Part shown: piece by piece, positions 16,053-26,838 of the stretch
Layout of the letters: each line of letters opens with the position of its first letter
How positions within the stretch are numbered: position 1 is the first letter of the stretch
Assembly: GCF_028715765.1 (NCBI RefSeq)
Contig: NZ_JAQURE010000008.1
Coordinates: 1 to 64,000 of the forward strand
Length of the DNA: 64,000 nt
From: Rhodoferax sp.
Lineage (GTDB): Bacteria > Pseudomonadota > Gammaproteobacteria > Burkholderiales > Burkholderiaceae_C
Reading direction: 5' to 3'
The notes under the pieces: generated by a model
Seen by the model: only the letters and a program-made list of their open reading frames with translations
What the model was told of the DNA's origin: nothing
Databases searched by the model: none
Position numbers and translations under genes: made by a program

Positions 16053-17392
16053 ATGTATTTATTGCAAGCGCAGCGCTTTTGACGCTGCTGGTGGTGGCTT
16101 GGCTTGCCTTTGCCTTGTTGCGCAAGTCTGCTGGCAATGGTGTGACGAGCGAAAAACTCAATGCCGCCATCCACCGCGACCAACTGCATGCCCTCGAACT
16201 CGATTTGGCACGCGGTGCCATCAGCCAGGCCGACTTTGACACCACCCGCGATGAGCTTCAGCTGCGCTTGCTTGATGACACCGAAAGCTTTGAAGCCCAC
16301 ACCCAGCAATCCACCACCCATTTTTGGACACCCAAACGTACTTCTTTGGCCGTTGCTTTGACCCTGCCCGTTTTTGCGGCGGGCATTTACCTGCAACTGG
16401 GCACCCCCGCAGCCATTGACCCCATGGCACAGAGCCGTGCCAATGAACAGCAGGTCAACGAGATGCTGGGCAAACTGGTGGCCAAGCTGCAAGCCAACCC
16501 CAACGACCCCAAAGGCTGGGTCATGCTGGCGCGCTCTTACAAAGTATTGGGGCGTTTTGACGAAGCCCGCCAGGCCTATGACAAGGCCGGTGACATGGTC
16601 AAAACCGACCCCGATCTGCTGGTGGACTACGCCGAGTTGTTGGGCATCCAGGCTGGCAACTCACTTGAAGGCAAGCCCTCAGAACTGATTCTTGAGGCCT
16701 TGCGCCTGAACCCTGAGCACAGCATGGGGCTGATGATGGCCGGTGTGGCGGCTTATCAAGCCGGTGACTTCAAAACAGCGGTAACTCGGTGGGAAAAATT
16801 GCTTGCCCAAATGCCATCTGACTCCCCCGATGCCCAGCAAATGCAGGCCAACATTGACGATGCCCGCAGCAAAGGTGGCCTGGCAGCGAGCGATAGTGCA
16901 AGCAACAAGTTGCCGCCAGTGCCCGCTGGCGCAGCAGCTGGCATGACCCCTGAAAAAATCAACGAGATGGTTGACCGCTTGGCTGCACGCCTGAAAGACA
17001 ACCCGCAAGACCTGCCAGGCTGGGCACGGCTGGCACGCGCCTACAAAGTGCAGAACCGCCTCAATGAGGCAGTGGGTGCCTATGAAAAAACCGGCAAACT
17101 GCTCGACACCGATGCCGACCTGTTGACCCAATACGCCGACACCTTGGCCGCACGCGATGGCAGCTTGAAAGGCAAACCCACTGAGCTGATCAACCATGCC
17201 CTGAAGATTGCCCCCAAGCACCCCATGGCGCTGATGATGGCAGCCCAAGCTGCTTACCAGGCAGGCCAGTACAGCCAAGCCATTGGCCATTGGGAAACCG
17301 CCTTGACGGTGTTGCCTGCCAACTCACCCGATGTGAAAGCCATTCAAGCTGAAATTGCGGATGCCAAACGGTTGGCAGGTCAAGGCAAATAG
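16049..17392 (+). CDS. ccmI: Cytochrome c maturation TPR protein CcmI with duplicated TPR module
   Basis: This 447-residue apocytochrome chaperone of the haem ligation complex has helix 1 at residues 4-24, a cytoplasmic loop, helix 2 at about 98-117 and then a periplasmic TPR domain. The TPR domain occurs twice: residues about 133-273 and 304-440 align throughout. Both start N-E-M and share P-x-D-x-x-GW-x-x-LAR-x-YKV, DLL-x-x-YA, GKP-x-EL and LMMA-x-x-AAYQAG. The two copies are joined by a Ser/Ala/Pro-rich linker. It is the last gene of the ccm operon. No terminator is obvious before the repeats at 17.45 kb. Confidence 0.92.
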   Translation: MNVFIASAALLTLLVVAWLAFALLRKSAGNGVTSEKLNAAIHRDQLHALELDLARGAISQADFDTTRDELQLRLLDDTESFEAHTQQSTTHFWTPKRTSLAVALTLPVFAAGIYLQLGTPAAIDPMAQSRANEQQVNEMLGKLVAKLQANPNDPKGWVMLARSYKVLGRFDEARQAYDKAGDMVKTDPDLLVDYAELLGIQAGNSLEGKPSELILEALRLNPEHSMGLMMAGVAAYQAGDFKTAVTRWEKLLAQMPSDSPDAQQMQANIDDARSKGGLAASDSASNKLPPVPAGAAAGMTPEKINEMVDRLAARLKDNPQDLPGWARLARAYKVQNRLNEAVGAYEKTGKLLDTDADLLTQYADTLAARDGSLKGKPTELINHALKIAPKHPMALMMAAQAAYQAGQYSQAIGHWETALTVLPANSPDVKAIQAEIADAKRLAGQGK

Positions 17393-17448
17393 GCGCTGCT
17401 TTTTTGGTTTACACAGGGGCGTAGCTGCTCGAGTGCCGCTGTGGTGAC

Positions 17449-17910
17449 TCTGGCACGGCGCGGCGGCTGGGTCAGGTGCGTGCGGTTTTGGGGGCAAAAC
17501 ACGCGCGGGGCTGAGGCCTCATTTCGCCAGTACCACTTGCGCGCGCCTTCGCCCCCAAAGCCCGGTCACCTAACCCAACCACCACACCTTATCTGTGTGG
17601 CTACAAAGCCCAATTCAAATGCAATGCTTGTTTTTCACGTTATCAGTACGTGCGGAACTAGAGTTTTTTGGCTGTAGAAAAACAATAAAAATAATAGCTG
17701 TTTATGCTTGTATTACATGGCCTACAGCCTGTTTTCTTATAAATCGTCGAGTTCAAACTACGCAAGGCAGGGTGATTGGGTTAGGTGACCGGGCTTTGGG
17801 GTGAAATGCGCGCGAAGAAAGTTTTCGCACACTGAACCGTCAGCCCCGCGCGTGCTTTCACCCCAAAACCGCACGCACCTAACCCAGTCGCCCTGCCGGG
17901 TTAAACCCTA
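17449..17910. repeat. Composite palindromic repeat D-spacer-E
   Basis: Palindromes D (about 17449-17600) and E (about 17764-17910), oppositely oriented, flank an AT-rich spacer. The outer flanks run in the order 1, 3, spacer, 4, 2, exactly the reverse of B-spacer-C. The spacer half nearest E aligns with the B-C spacer over about 90 bp; the part next to D (17601 to about 17670) does not. Each palindrome has a GCGGTTTTGGGG arm and a CCAAAGCCCGGTC arm around a GC-rich centre containing CACGCGCGGGGCTGA or its complement. No gene is supported between ccmI and minC. Confidence 0.85.
17688..17736 (+). repeat. AT-rich AATAGCT repeat within the D-E spacer
   Basis: Reads AATAATAGCTGTTTATGCTT then GTATTACATGGCCTACAGCC. 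It is nearly identical to the minus-strand sequence at 3500-3546, so the AT-rich unit is part of the composite element. Confidence 0.75.
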
Positions 17911-18012
17911 GACACCGCAGACACCCCAACCCACAACACATTCCCTCACCTCTTTTTACGATCTCATCACAACCACCCACCCCGGCTCAGGCCGGTTTTT
18001 TTTGCTTGAAGC

Positions 18013-18302
18013 ACTGGATAACCCTGTGCATAAAATAACTTGAAACGCAAAGTTATCCACAGTTTTTTTAAAAACCTCAAAGTTACCCCCGTTTAAGGTA
18101 CATCTCAAACCAGCGCTCTTCCACAACAGTCAAGGTGCTTCAACACCATGATTTAAAACAAAAAAAAAGACTTATCCACGTCTTCCTGGCGACTCTATCT
18201 ACCACTACTACTTTAAAAAAATAAATAAAGAGTAAGTCAATTGAACATCCTCCACCGTCTTTGCTGGCCCCGTTCATTTTTTTAAATTTCATCTGTGCAT
18301 AA
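18013..18302. other. DnaA-box cluster in an AT-rich intergenic region (oriC-like)
   Basis: There are three perfect matches to TTATNCACA: 18025-18033 (minus), 18053-18061 (plus, TTATCCACA) and 18294-18302 (minus). One single-mismatch box, TTATCCACG, is at 18172-18180 (plus), and a weaker TTATCCAGT is at 18013-18021 (minus). Between them lie A/T tracts at 18062-18071, 18151-18168 and 18212-18228. The region separates the repeats downstream of ccmI from minC. It could be a replication origin, a DnaA-titrating site or a DnaA-controlled promoter for minCDE. Confidence 0.7.
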
Positions 18303-18440
18303 GCCAAAAATAGCGCCGCCTTCGGGCTTTTATGATGACGTCATCAAGTAAGATTTAGCCTCTCGCAAAAAACACCGGTTTTTTTGTGCACATCTGCACC
18401 AACCTTTTCAGTTTTCAATCCTTTATCTCCAAGCGCTCAC

Positions 18441-19229
18441 GTGGCAACCACCTTTGAAATCAAAAGCGCACAGCTTCCGCTGATTGCCCTGCTGCTGAAA
18501 ACCGGAAACCTTGAGCAAGTGACTCAAGATCTGCTTTCACAATTTGGTCCTCAAAGCGACAGCCCTGATTTTTTTGACCACGACGGCCTGGTGCTTGACT
18601 TGTCTGGTGTCACCGGCAGCGTCACACTGCCCCAGTTTTCAGCCTTGCTGACCACACTGACACAGTGCCGTTTGAAACCCTTGGCTTTCAGAAGCGCTTC
18701 TGAGCCCTGGTTGCAGTTGGCCAAAGCCAGCGGGCTGATCGAAGCGCCGGCCGACATGCCACGTGGCAAAGCCAATGCCAGCAAAAAAACCGCCCATGGT
18801 GCTCAGCAAGAGCCAGTGCGTGAGGTAGTTCGCGAAGTGGTCACTGAAGTCGTCAAAGAGGTGGTGCGCGAAGTTCCTGGTCCGGCCACCTTGGTGATTG
18901 ACAAGCCCCTGCGTTCAGGTCAAAAAATTTACGCTCGCGGTGCCGACCTGGTGCTGTTGGCCATGGTCAACATGGGTGCTGAAGTGGTGGCTGACGGCAA
19001 CATCCACGTCTACGCCCCATTGCGCGGCAAGGCCATGGCAGGCGCCAGTGGCAACACCCAGGCACGCATTTTTTCGCTTTGCCTGGAGCCCGAATTGATT
19101 TCGATTGCTGGTGTCTACCGCACCAGCGAACATCCCCTTGACAGCCACATTCAGGGCAAACCTGCCCAAGTGCGCTTGAGCAGCATAGACGGCCAAGACA
19201 AATTGCTGTTTGAAGCCCTGAACGCCTGA
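18441..19229 (+). CDS. minC: Septum site-determining protein MinC
   Basis: This 262-residue inhibitor of FtsZ polymerisation is recruited to the poles by MinD. The N-terminal FtsZ-inhibiting domain spans about residues 1-105 and the C-terminal beta-helix dimerisation/MinD-binding domain about 145-262, with RSGQKIYARGADLVLL and GNIHVYAPLRGKAMAG as signatures. GTG 18441 (MATTFEIKS) fits the family start; an in-frame TTG at 18384 would add 19 residues unlike the family. The linker (126-144) repeats a Val-Val-x-Glu pattern five times and may form a rigid charged helix. It is first gene of minCDE, 27 nt before minD. Confidence 0.94.
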   Translation: MATTFEIKSAQLPLIALLLKTGNLEQVTQDLLSQFGPQSDSPDFFDHDGLVLDLSGVTGSVTLPQFSALLTTLTQCRLKPLAFRSASEPWLQLAKASGLIEAPADMPRGKANASKKTAHGAQQEPVREVVREVVTEVVKEVVREVPGPATLVIDKPLRSGQKIYARGADLVLLAMVNMGAEVVADGNIHVYAPLRGKAMAGASGNTQARIFSLCLEPELISIAGVYRTSEHPLDSHIQGKPAQVRLSSIDGQDKLLFEALNA

Positions 19230-19256
19230 ACAACCCTTTAGAAAGATACACCCAAC

Positions 19257-20072
19257 ATGACCAAAATCATTGTCGTCACCTCCGGCAAAGGTGGCGTAGG
19301 CAAAACCACCACCAGCGCCAGCTTTGCCACCGGCTTGGCGCTGCGCGGTCATAAAACTGCGGTGATTGACTTTGACGTCGGCCTGCGCAACCTGGACCTC
19401 ATCATGGGGTGTGAACGCCGCGTGGTGTATGACCTGATCAACGTCATCCACGGCGAGGCCAATCTGAACCAAGCCCTGATCAAAGACAAGCAGTGTGACA
19501 ACCTGTTTGTGCTGGCAGCCTCGCAAACCCGTGACAAAGACGCCCTGACCCAAGACGGGGTTGAAAAGGTGCTCTCTGACCTGAGCGCCATGGACTTTGA
19601 ATTCATCGTCTGCGACTCCCCCGCGGGCATCGAAACCGGTGCCCTGATGGCCATGCACTTTGCCGATGAAGCTTTGGTGGTGACCAACCCAGAGGTGTCG
19701 TCCGTGCGTGACTCTGACCGGATTTTGGGCATGTTGTCGAGCAAAACCAAACGTGGCATGCAAGGGCTTGAGCCGATCAAAGAGCATTTGCTCATCACCC
19801 GCTACAACCCGTCACGCGTCAACCAGGGACAAATGCTATCGCTGCAAGACATCCAAGACATCTTGCGCATTCCACTCATTGGTGTCATTCCTGAGAGCGA
19901 AACCGTGCTGCAAGCCTCTAACCAAGGCGTGCCCGCGGTGCACATGGAAGGCAGTGATGTGTCTGAAGCCTACAAAGACGTGATTGCCCGTTTTCTGGGT
20001 GAAGACACGCCCCTGCGGTTCACCGAGCCACCCAAGCAGGGCTTGCTCAAACGGCTGTTTCGAGGGAAATAA
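19257..20072 (+). CDS. minD: Septum site-determining ATPase MinD
   Basis: This 271-residue ParA/MinD-type ATPase binds the membrane in its ATP form and recruits MinC. The deviant Walker A SGKGGVGKTT is at residues 9-18, switch I follows, FIVCDSPAGIE is the Walker B region, and the C-terminal amphipathic helix ends GLLKRLFRGK. The length is standard. An AGAAAG about 11 nt upstream is a plausible ribosome binding site. minE follows after 3 nt. Confidence 0.97.
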   Translation: MTKIIVVTSGKGGVGKTTTSASFATGLALRGHKTAVIDFDVGLRNLDLIMGCERRVVYDLINVIHGEANLNQALIKDKQCDNLFVLAASQTRDKDALTQDGVEKVLSDLSAMDFEFIVCDSPAGIETGALMAMHFADEALVVTNPEVSSVRDSDRILGMLSSKTKRGMQGLEPIKEHLLITRYNPSRVNQGQMLSLQDIQDILRIPLIGVIPESETVLQASNQGVPAVHMEGSDVSEAYKDVIARFLGEDTPLRFTEPPKQGLLKRLFRGK

Positions 20073-20075
20073 ACC

Positions 20076-20339
20076 ATGGCTTCGTTCCTCTCTTTTCTCC
20101 TGGGCGAGAAGAAAAAGACCGCCTCTGTTGCCAAGGAACGGCTGGTCATGATGTTGGCGCACGAGCGCAGTGGCCGCAATGCCTCAGACCCCGACTACCT
20201 GCCAGCCCTGCGGCGCGAGTTGATTGATGTCATCTGCAAATACGTCAAGATCAACCCCAACGACGTCAAGCTCAACCTGGAACGTCAAGACAACCTGGAA
20301 GTGCTTGAAGTCAAGATTGAGCTGCCTGATGCACGTTGA
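20076..20339 (+). CDS. minE: Cell division topological specificity factor MinE
   Basis: This 87-residue protein stimulates MinD ATPase and drives pole-to-pole oscillation. The N-terminal anti-MinCD segment includes [13 protein letters not shown] (about residues 22-34), followed by the dimerising topological domain ending [11 protein letters not shown]. It is last gene of minCDE and converges with tctA. The 73-bp gap holds a perfect 14-bp palindrome AATAGAGCTCTATT (20386-20399) but no convincing terminator. Confidence 0.96.
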   Translation: MASFLSFLLGEKKKTASVAKERLVMMLAHERSGRNASDPDYLPALRRELIDVICKYVKINPNDVKLNLERQDNLEVLEVKIELPDAR

Positions 20340-20412
20340 TGCGCTGTCTTGTGTGTCCAAGTCAAGGCCATGAATTGCTATTAAAAATAGAGCTCTATTC
20401 TATATGTAAAAA

Positions 20413-21912
20413 TCAGAGCACCTTGGTGCGCTGACTCCAACGCCGGTACAGCGGTGGCACCAGCAGCATGGTCACCACACCGATCCACAGGCCTTTGCAA
20501 ATGGCGCTCTCCAGCAAAATGCCGAGCTCGCCATTGGTGATGGACAATGCGCGGCGCAGGTTTTGCTCCATCAAGTCGCCCAGCACAAAGCCCAGAATCA
20601 GCGGCGCCATCGGAATGCCTTGCTTGCGCAGCAAATAGCCGCCAATGCCCAACCCAGCCATCAGCACCAAATCAAACGTGGTGGCATGCACCGAGTACAC
20701 CCCGACCGCGCTGATGGCCAAAATACCTGGCACCAGCAGCCAGTTGGGCACCAGCAAAATGCGTGTGAACAAGCCCACCAGCGGAATGTTAATCAACAGC
20801 AGCAGCACGTTGCCAATGAACATCGACGCAATCAAGCCCCACACCAGCGCCGGTTGCTGGGTAAACAGTGCCGGGCCGGGTGTGATGTTGTAGAGCGACA
20901 GCGCGCCCACCATCACCGCCGTGGTACCGGAGCCCGGCACACCCAGCGTCAGCATCGGGATGAACGAGCCGTTGGCCGAGGCATTGTTGGCTGCCTCTGG
21001 CGCACACACGCCGCGAATGTCGCCCTTGCCAAACGTGCCGTATTTGTCGCTCAAGCGTTTCTCAACCGTGTAGGCCATGGCGCTGGCAATGGTGGCGCCC
21101 GCACCCGGCAGCACACCCACTATAAAACCCATCACCGCCGAGCGCACCGTGCACCACCAAGTGTGTGCCATTTCTTGCAAATTGAACAGGTTGCGCCCGG
21201 TCTTGCGGATCAAGCCACTGGCGTTGGCCCGGTGCTCCAGCATCAGCAAAATCTCACTGACCGAAAACAGCCCAATCACCACCACAATGAACTGGATGCC
21301 GTCGCTCAAATGCACGTTGTCACCGGTGAAGCGGTACACGCCTGAGTTGGAGTCCAGCCCCACGGTCGAGAGCGACAAGCCAATCACCGCTGCCAGCACC
21401 GCCTTGAGCGGCTCGTTGCCCATCAGCCCGGTGATGCAGGCAAAGGCAAAACACATCAGCGCAAAATATTCTGCCGGGCCAAAGGCCAGCGCCCAGCGTG
21501 CCAGCAGCGGCGCAAACAGCACAATGCCGGTGGTGGCAAAGGTTGAACCCACAAAAGAGCTCCAGGCTGAAATGGACAACGCTACGCCGCCTTGCCCTTT
21601 GACTGCCATGGGGTGGCCGTCGATGGCCGTCATGATGGCGCCAGCATCGCCTGGCACATTGAGCAAAATCGACGAAATGCGTCCACCAAATTCACAGCCA
21701 ATGTAAACCGCAGTCAGCAAAATCAAGGCGGTCTCAGGCGGCAGTTTCAGGGCAAACGCCAGCGGCATCAACAGCGCCACGCCGTTGATCGGCCCCAGGC
21801 CGGGCAACATGCCCACAATGGTGCCAATGAACGCGCCAATGGCAGCCACCAGCAGGTTGATCGGCATCAACGCTACGCCAAAGCCTTCCAGCAGATGATT
21901 CAAGGTGTCCAT
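20413..21912 (-). CDS. tctA: Tripartite tricarboxylate transporter large membrane subunit TctA
   Basis: This polytopic membrane protein of about 499 residues has the family repeat motif [12 protein letters not shown] (about residues 30-41) and its second copy [20 protein letters not shown] (about 263-282). With TctB and the binding protein TctC it imports a carboxylate, driven by an ion gradient. ATG 21912 overlaps the tctB stop (TGATG); the frame also has a TTG one codon earlier. The substrate is not readable from sequence, but the TctDE-like regulators at 26.8-29 kb suggest citrate or another tricarboxylate. Confidence 0.94.
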   Translation of the reverse strand: MDTLNHLLEGFGVALMPINLLVAAIGAFIGTIVGMLPGLGPINGVALLMPLAFALKLPPETALILLTAVYIGCEFGGRISSILLNVPGDAGAIMTAIDGHPMAVKGQGGVALSISAWSSFVGSTFATTGIVLFAPLLARWALAFGPAEYFALMCFAFACITGLMGNEPLKAVLAAVIGLSLSTVGLDSNSGVYRFTGDNVHLSDGIQFIVVVIGLFSVSEILLMLEHRANASGLIRKTGRNLFNLQEMAHTWWCTVRSAVMGFIVGVLPGAGATIASAMAYTVEKRLSDKYGTFGKGDIRGVCAPEAANNASANGSFIPMLTLGVPGSGTTAVMVGALSLYNITPGPALFTQQPALVWGLIASMFIGNVLLLLINIPLVGLFTRILLVPNWLLVPGILAISAVGVYSVHATTFDLVLMAGLGIGGYLLRKQGIPMAPLILGFVLGDLMEQNLRRALSITNGELGILLESAICKGLWIGVVTMLLVPPLYRRWSQRTKVL

Positions 21913-22385
21913 CAACGCCCTCCAAGCAGAAATGACAGCACGCCGGTGGGCAACACCACGTCGAGCAGTTTGTCAAACATCAGGTAAAACCCCAGCCCCA
22001 TCACCACCCCACCCAGCAGCGTCTTCTTGAGCGTGCCGCCAAACGCCATGCCCACCGGCACTGCCATCAAGCTGGTGGCCAGCCAAAACCCCAGGGTTTG
22101 GAACAAAGCGGTGTAGATCAGGCAACTGGCCGCACACAGCGTCACAGCTTTCCAGTCCAGTGCTGAGGTGGCCGCCAGCACCGGCGTGCCAGATGCCACG
22201 CCATGTGCAGGTTTTTTAACCAACAGCCAGACACCGGCCAAGCCCATCAAGGTCGCCAGCAAGGTGGGAAAGGCACGCGGCCCCACCGGCTCGTAAGAAA
22301 TTTCGGCTGCATAGCCGTGTGCCGCCCAAGCCATGGCCAAAGCCACCACCAGGCAGACACCTCCCAAGATGCGATCACCCATCAT
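21912..22385 (-). CDS. tctB: Tripartite tricarboxylate transporter small membrane subunit TctB
   Basis: This 157-residue membrane protein has four predicted helices (starting MGDRILGGVCLVVALAMAW and ending near GFYLMFDKLLDVVLPTG), typical of TctB. It is coupled to tctA by a one-base overlap. A 62-bp gap containing an AT-rich repeat separates it from tctC. Confidence 0.9.
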   Translation of the reverse strand: MMGDRILGGVCLVVALAMAWAAHGYAAEISYEPVGPRAFPTLLATLMGLAGVWLLVKKPAHGVASGTPVLAATSALDWKAVTLCAASCLIYTALFQTLGFWLATSLMAVPVGMAFGGTLKKTLLGGVVMGLGFYLMFDKLLDVVLPTGVLSFLLGGR

Positions 22386-22397
22386 GAAACCTTAAAA

Positions 22398-22442
22398 AGT
22401 AGAGCTGCTCACGCTTATTCCATAAGCGCTAGAGGCCAATTT
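22398..22442 (+). repeat. AT-rich AATAGCT-type repeat between tctC and tctB
   Basis: Reads AGTAGAGCTGCTCACGCTTA then TTCCATAAGCGCTAGAGGCC, a typical family member with the inner inverted repeat CGCTTAT/ATAAGCG. Being inside an operon it will be transcribed and could fold between the two cistrons. Confidence 0.75.
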
Positions 22443-22447
22443 ACCAG

Positions 22448-23434
22448 TTAGTTCGCCACCTTCAAATTGAAGTCTTTGGCCAATTGGCGGTAGGCTGTCA
22501 TGCGCTCTTTGATGAAGCCGTCGAGCTCTTTTCCTGTCAGGGCAAATTTGAACAAGCCGCGCTCCACACGCAGCTTGTCGTAGGCGGGGGTGGCCATCAT
22601 CTTGGCAAAGGTGTCGCTCCACACTTTGTAGTCGGCATCGCTGACCTTGGGCCCCATGTAAAAGCCGCGAATGATGGGCCATTGGACGTTGTAGCCCTGC
22701 TCTTTCATGGTTGGCACACCAGCGAGCTTGCCCTCCAGGCGCTCGCCTGCCAGCACCGCCACCACGCGAATCTTGGCTCCGGCTTTCATTTGCTCTTCAG
22801 CCTCAGAGGCATCGCCCGAATACACCTGCACATGGCCCCCTTGCAGTGCCGTGATGGCCTCGCCACCGCCTTCAAAGGCGACAAACCGCATCGCTTTGGG
22901 GTCCAGCCCGGCGGCGCGTGCTGTGAGTGCGGCTTTCATCCAGTCTTGGCTGCCGACGCTGCCGCCAGCGCCAAACACCACCTTGCTCGGGTCGGCCTTG
23001 ATGGCAGTCACCAAGTCTTGCATAGTTTTGATGGGCGAGTTTTCGGCCACGATCACCGCACCAAAGTCACTGCCCACAGCGGCCAGCCAGCGGACATCGT
23101 TTTCGTTGTAGCGGCCAAACTTGCCTTGCGCCAGGTTCAGCAGTGAGCCCCCCGAAAATGCCACGATGGTGTTGTTTTCCGCCGGGCGTTGCGCCACGAT
23201 GGCGTTGTAGGCCACGGCGCCAATACCGCCGGGCATGTAGCTCACACGCATCGGGTCGGCGGTGTATTTGCCGTCTAGCAACGCGCCTTGCGCCAGCTTG
23301 CAAGTCAAATCAAAGCCACCACCTGGCTTGGCCGGTGCCACACATTCGGTTTTGTCCAGTGGGCCGGCCAATGCCGACAAACTCAACCCAGCAACGCAGG
23401 CCACAGCGGCCCATGAAACATGATGCAGACGCAT
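22448..23434 (-). CDS. tctC: Tripartite tricarboxylate transporter substrate-binding protein (TctC/Bug family)
   Basis: This periplasmic solute-binding precursor of 328 residues has a Sec signal with cleavage after ALA (residues about 22-24). Bug-family features include CVAPAKPGGGFD near the mature N-terminus, PGGIGAVAYN, and the domain-hinge region around GAGGSVGSQDW. ATG 23434 is preceded by AGGAG at 7 nt, which rules against a longer N-terminus. It is first gene of tctCBA and diverges from katG across 258 bp. The ligand is unknown. Confidence 0.93.
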   Translation of the reverse strand: MRLHHVSWAAVACVAGLSLSALAGPLDKTECVAPAKPGGGFDLTCKLAQGALLDGKYTADPMRVSYMPGGIGAVAYNAIVAQRPAENNTIVAFSGGSLLNLAQGKFGRYNENDVRWLAAVGSDFGAVIVAENSPIKTMQDLVTAIKADPSKVVFGAGGSVGSQDWMKAALTARAAGLDPKAMRFVAFEGGGEAITALQGGHVQVYSGDASEAEEQMKAGAKIRVVAVLAGERLEGKLAGVPTMKEQGYNVQWPIIRGFYMGPKVSDADYKVWSDTFAKMMATPAYDKLRVERGLFKFALTGKELDGFIKERMTAYRQLAKDFNLKVAN

Positions 23435-23623
23435 GAAAAATCTCCTGTAAGTATGTTGAACATGCCGCTTGACCGCCAGCCGGTGGTTGCGACATGGGGG
23501 TGACTGTAGAAAAAAGAGCCTGTCAATCACCTTTCAAAAACCCGGCTCAAAAATCAGTGGAAACCCTTGGTGACTTTATTCATGGTCATAGTCATAGTTC
23601 ATTGACCCTATTGAATGAATTGA

Positions 23624-25897
<2,274 letters not shown>

Positions 25898-25918
25898 AGT
25901 TTGAGGTTAAAAAACTAC

Positions 25919-25970
25919 TGAATAAATAGCTGCTTATGCTTTATACATAAGCGCTAGAGCCTTATTTGGC
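25919..25970 (+). repeat. AT-rich AATAGCT repeat downstream of katG
   Basis: Reads AAATAGCTGCTTATGC then TTTATACATAAGCGCTAGAGCC. This is one of the best-preserved copies, with both the AATAGCTGCTTATGC left half and the ATAAGCGCTAGAGCC right half. Confidence 0.8.
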
Positions 25971-26014
25971 ACTTAATATTTGCCATAAACCAGCTGCAAC
26001 TAGAGCGTGTCAAC

Positions 26015-26042
26015 TTGACGAGGTATCTGTTCTACATATACT
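26015..26042 (+). promoter_or_regulatory. Probable sigma-70 promoter of the toxin-antitoxin pair
   Basis: TTGACG (26015-26020) and TATACT (26037-26042) are spaced 16 bp. A direct repeat of ATACTTG (26038-26044 and 26051-26057) overlaps and follows the -10 element and is a candidate operator for autoregulation by the antitoxin. AAAGGAG precedes the start at 26084. Confidence 0.6.
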
Positions 26043-26083
26043 TGAAAACATACTTGTCAGATTGAATCAAAGGAGTTTGCGCC

Positions 26084-26314
26084 ATGTCTCAAATCACGCT
26101 GTACCTTGACGATGCCACACAGGCACTGGTTGACCAAGCTGCCAAGGCGCATGGGTTGTCAAAAAGCCGCTGGGTGACAGACATCATCCGCAAATATGCC
26201 TCCCATGAATGGCCGCAAGATTGCCTGGCATTGGCAGGACGGTTTCCTGACTTTCCTCTGTGCAATGACAGCTCTGGCACGCTGCCTGACGATGCGCCAC
26301 GCATCAGCTTTTGA
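26084..26314 (+). CDS. Ribbon-helix-helix antitoxin (VapB-like)
   Basis: This 76-residue protein starts with a ribbon-helix-helix module: ITLYLDD strand, then helices through LVDQAAKAHGLSKSRWVTDIIRKYA (residues 3-40). Its C-terminal tail (about 41-76) would bind the toxin. It lies 9 nt upstream of a PIN-domain toxin gene, the normal antitoxin-first order. It probably represses its own promoter through the ATACTTG repeats. Confidence 0.88.
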   Translation: MSQITLYLDDATQALVDQAAKAHGLSKSRWVTDIIRKYASHEWPQDCLALAGRFPDFPLCNDSSGTLPDDAPRISF

Positions 26315-26323
26315 TGGCCTGCC

Positions 26324-26728
26324 ATGCTGATTCTCGATAGCAACATCATCAGCTACTACTTTCGAGGCGACCTACAAGTGGTGCCGCGTCTGCAGGCTCT
26401 GCGCCCTATCGATTTGGGTGTGCCAGCCATTGTGGAATATGAGCTGCGCTATGGGCTGCAGCGTATGGCTCCCGAGGCGGCCGCACCTCGCTTGGCGGCC
26501 TTGGCTCAATGGCTGCAACCCTTGCAAATTTTGCCGTTTGACAGCGAATGCGCCAACCATGCGGCGCGTATTCGCGTCGCCTTGGAAGCCGCAGGCACAC
26601 CCATCGGCGCACACGACACGCTGATTGCCGCCACCACCCTGCGTTATCAAGCCACGCTGGTCACACGCAACGTGCGCGAATTTTCTCGTGTACCGGGCCT
26701 GCAGTGGCTGAACTGGCATCAGGCTTGA
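26324..26728 (+). CDS. PIN-domain ribonuclease toxin (VapC-like)
   Basis: This 134-residue PIN nuclease has conserved acidic residues in LILDSNI (Asp5), the glutamate of VEYELRYG (about residue 40) and GAHDTLIAATT (Asp about 97). VapC toxins cleave tRNA or rRNA and halt translation; the target cannot be predicted. The fourth acidic position, often a TxNxxDF motif, reads TRNVREF here, so an Asp is replaced by Glu. It forms an operon with the antitoxin and ends convergent with the sensor kinase gene. Confidence 0.88.
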   Translation: MLILDSNIISYYFRGDLQVVPRLQALRPIDLGVPAIVEYELRYGLQRMAPEAAAPRLAALAQWLQPLQILPFDSECANHAARIRVALEAAGTPIGAHDTLIAATTLRYQATLVTRNVREFSRVPGLQWLNWHQA

Positions 26729-26838
26729 TGAGCAAACGGTCGGCGTATCAGGATTCCGTCAGGATGTTCAGAGGGCTTTGGCGAACAGCCTTCAAAAAAC
26801 CATGATCCGACCGCCACCAACACATGTGCAAGCCCCGG

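Noticed and set aside
20386-20399. Palindrome AATAGAGCTCTATT between minE and tctA
   Set aside because: Only 14 bp, no loop and no T run; neither a terminator nor clearly a member of the AT-rich repeat family.
23588-23611. OxyR-like ATAG...CTAT motif upstream of katG
   Set aside because: ATAG at 23594-23597 and CTAT at 23608-23611 are 10 bp apart, whereas an OxyR half-site pair needs 7 bp; no second pair is present.
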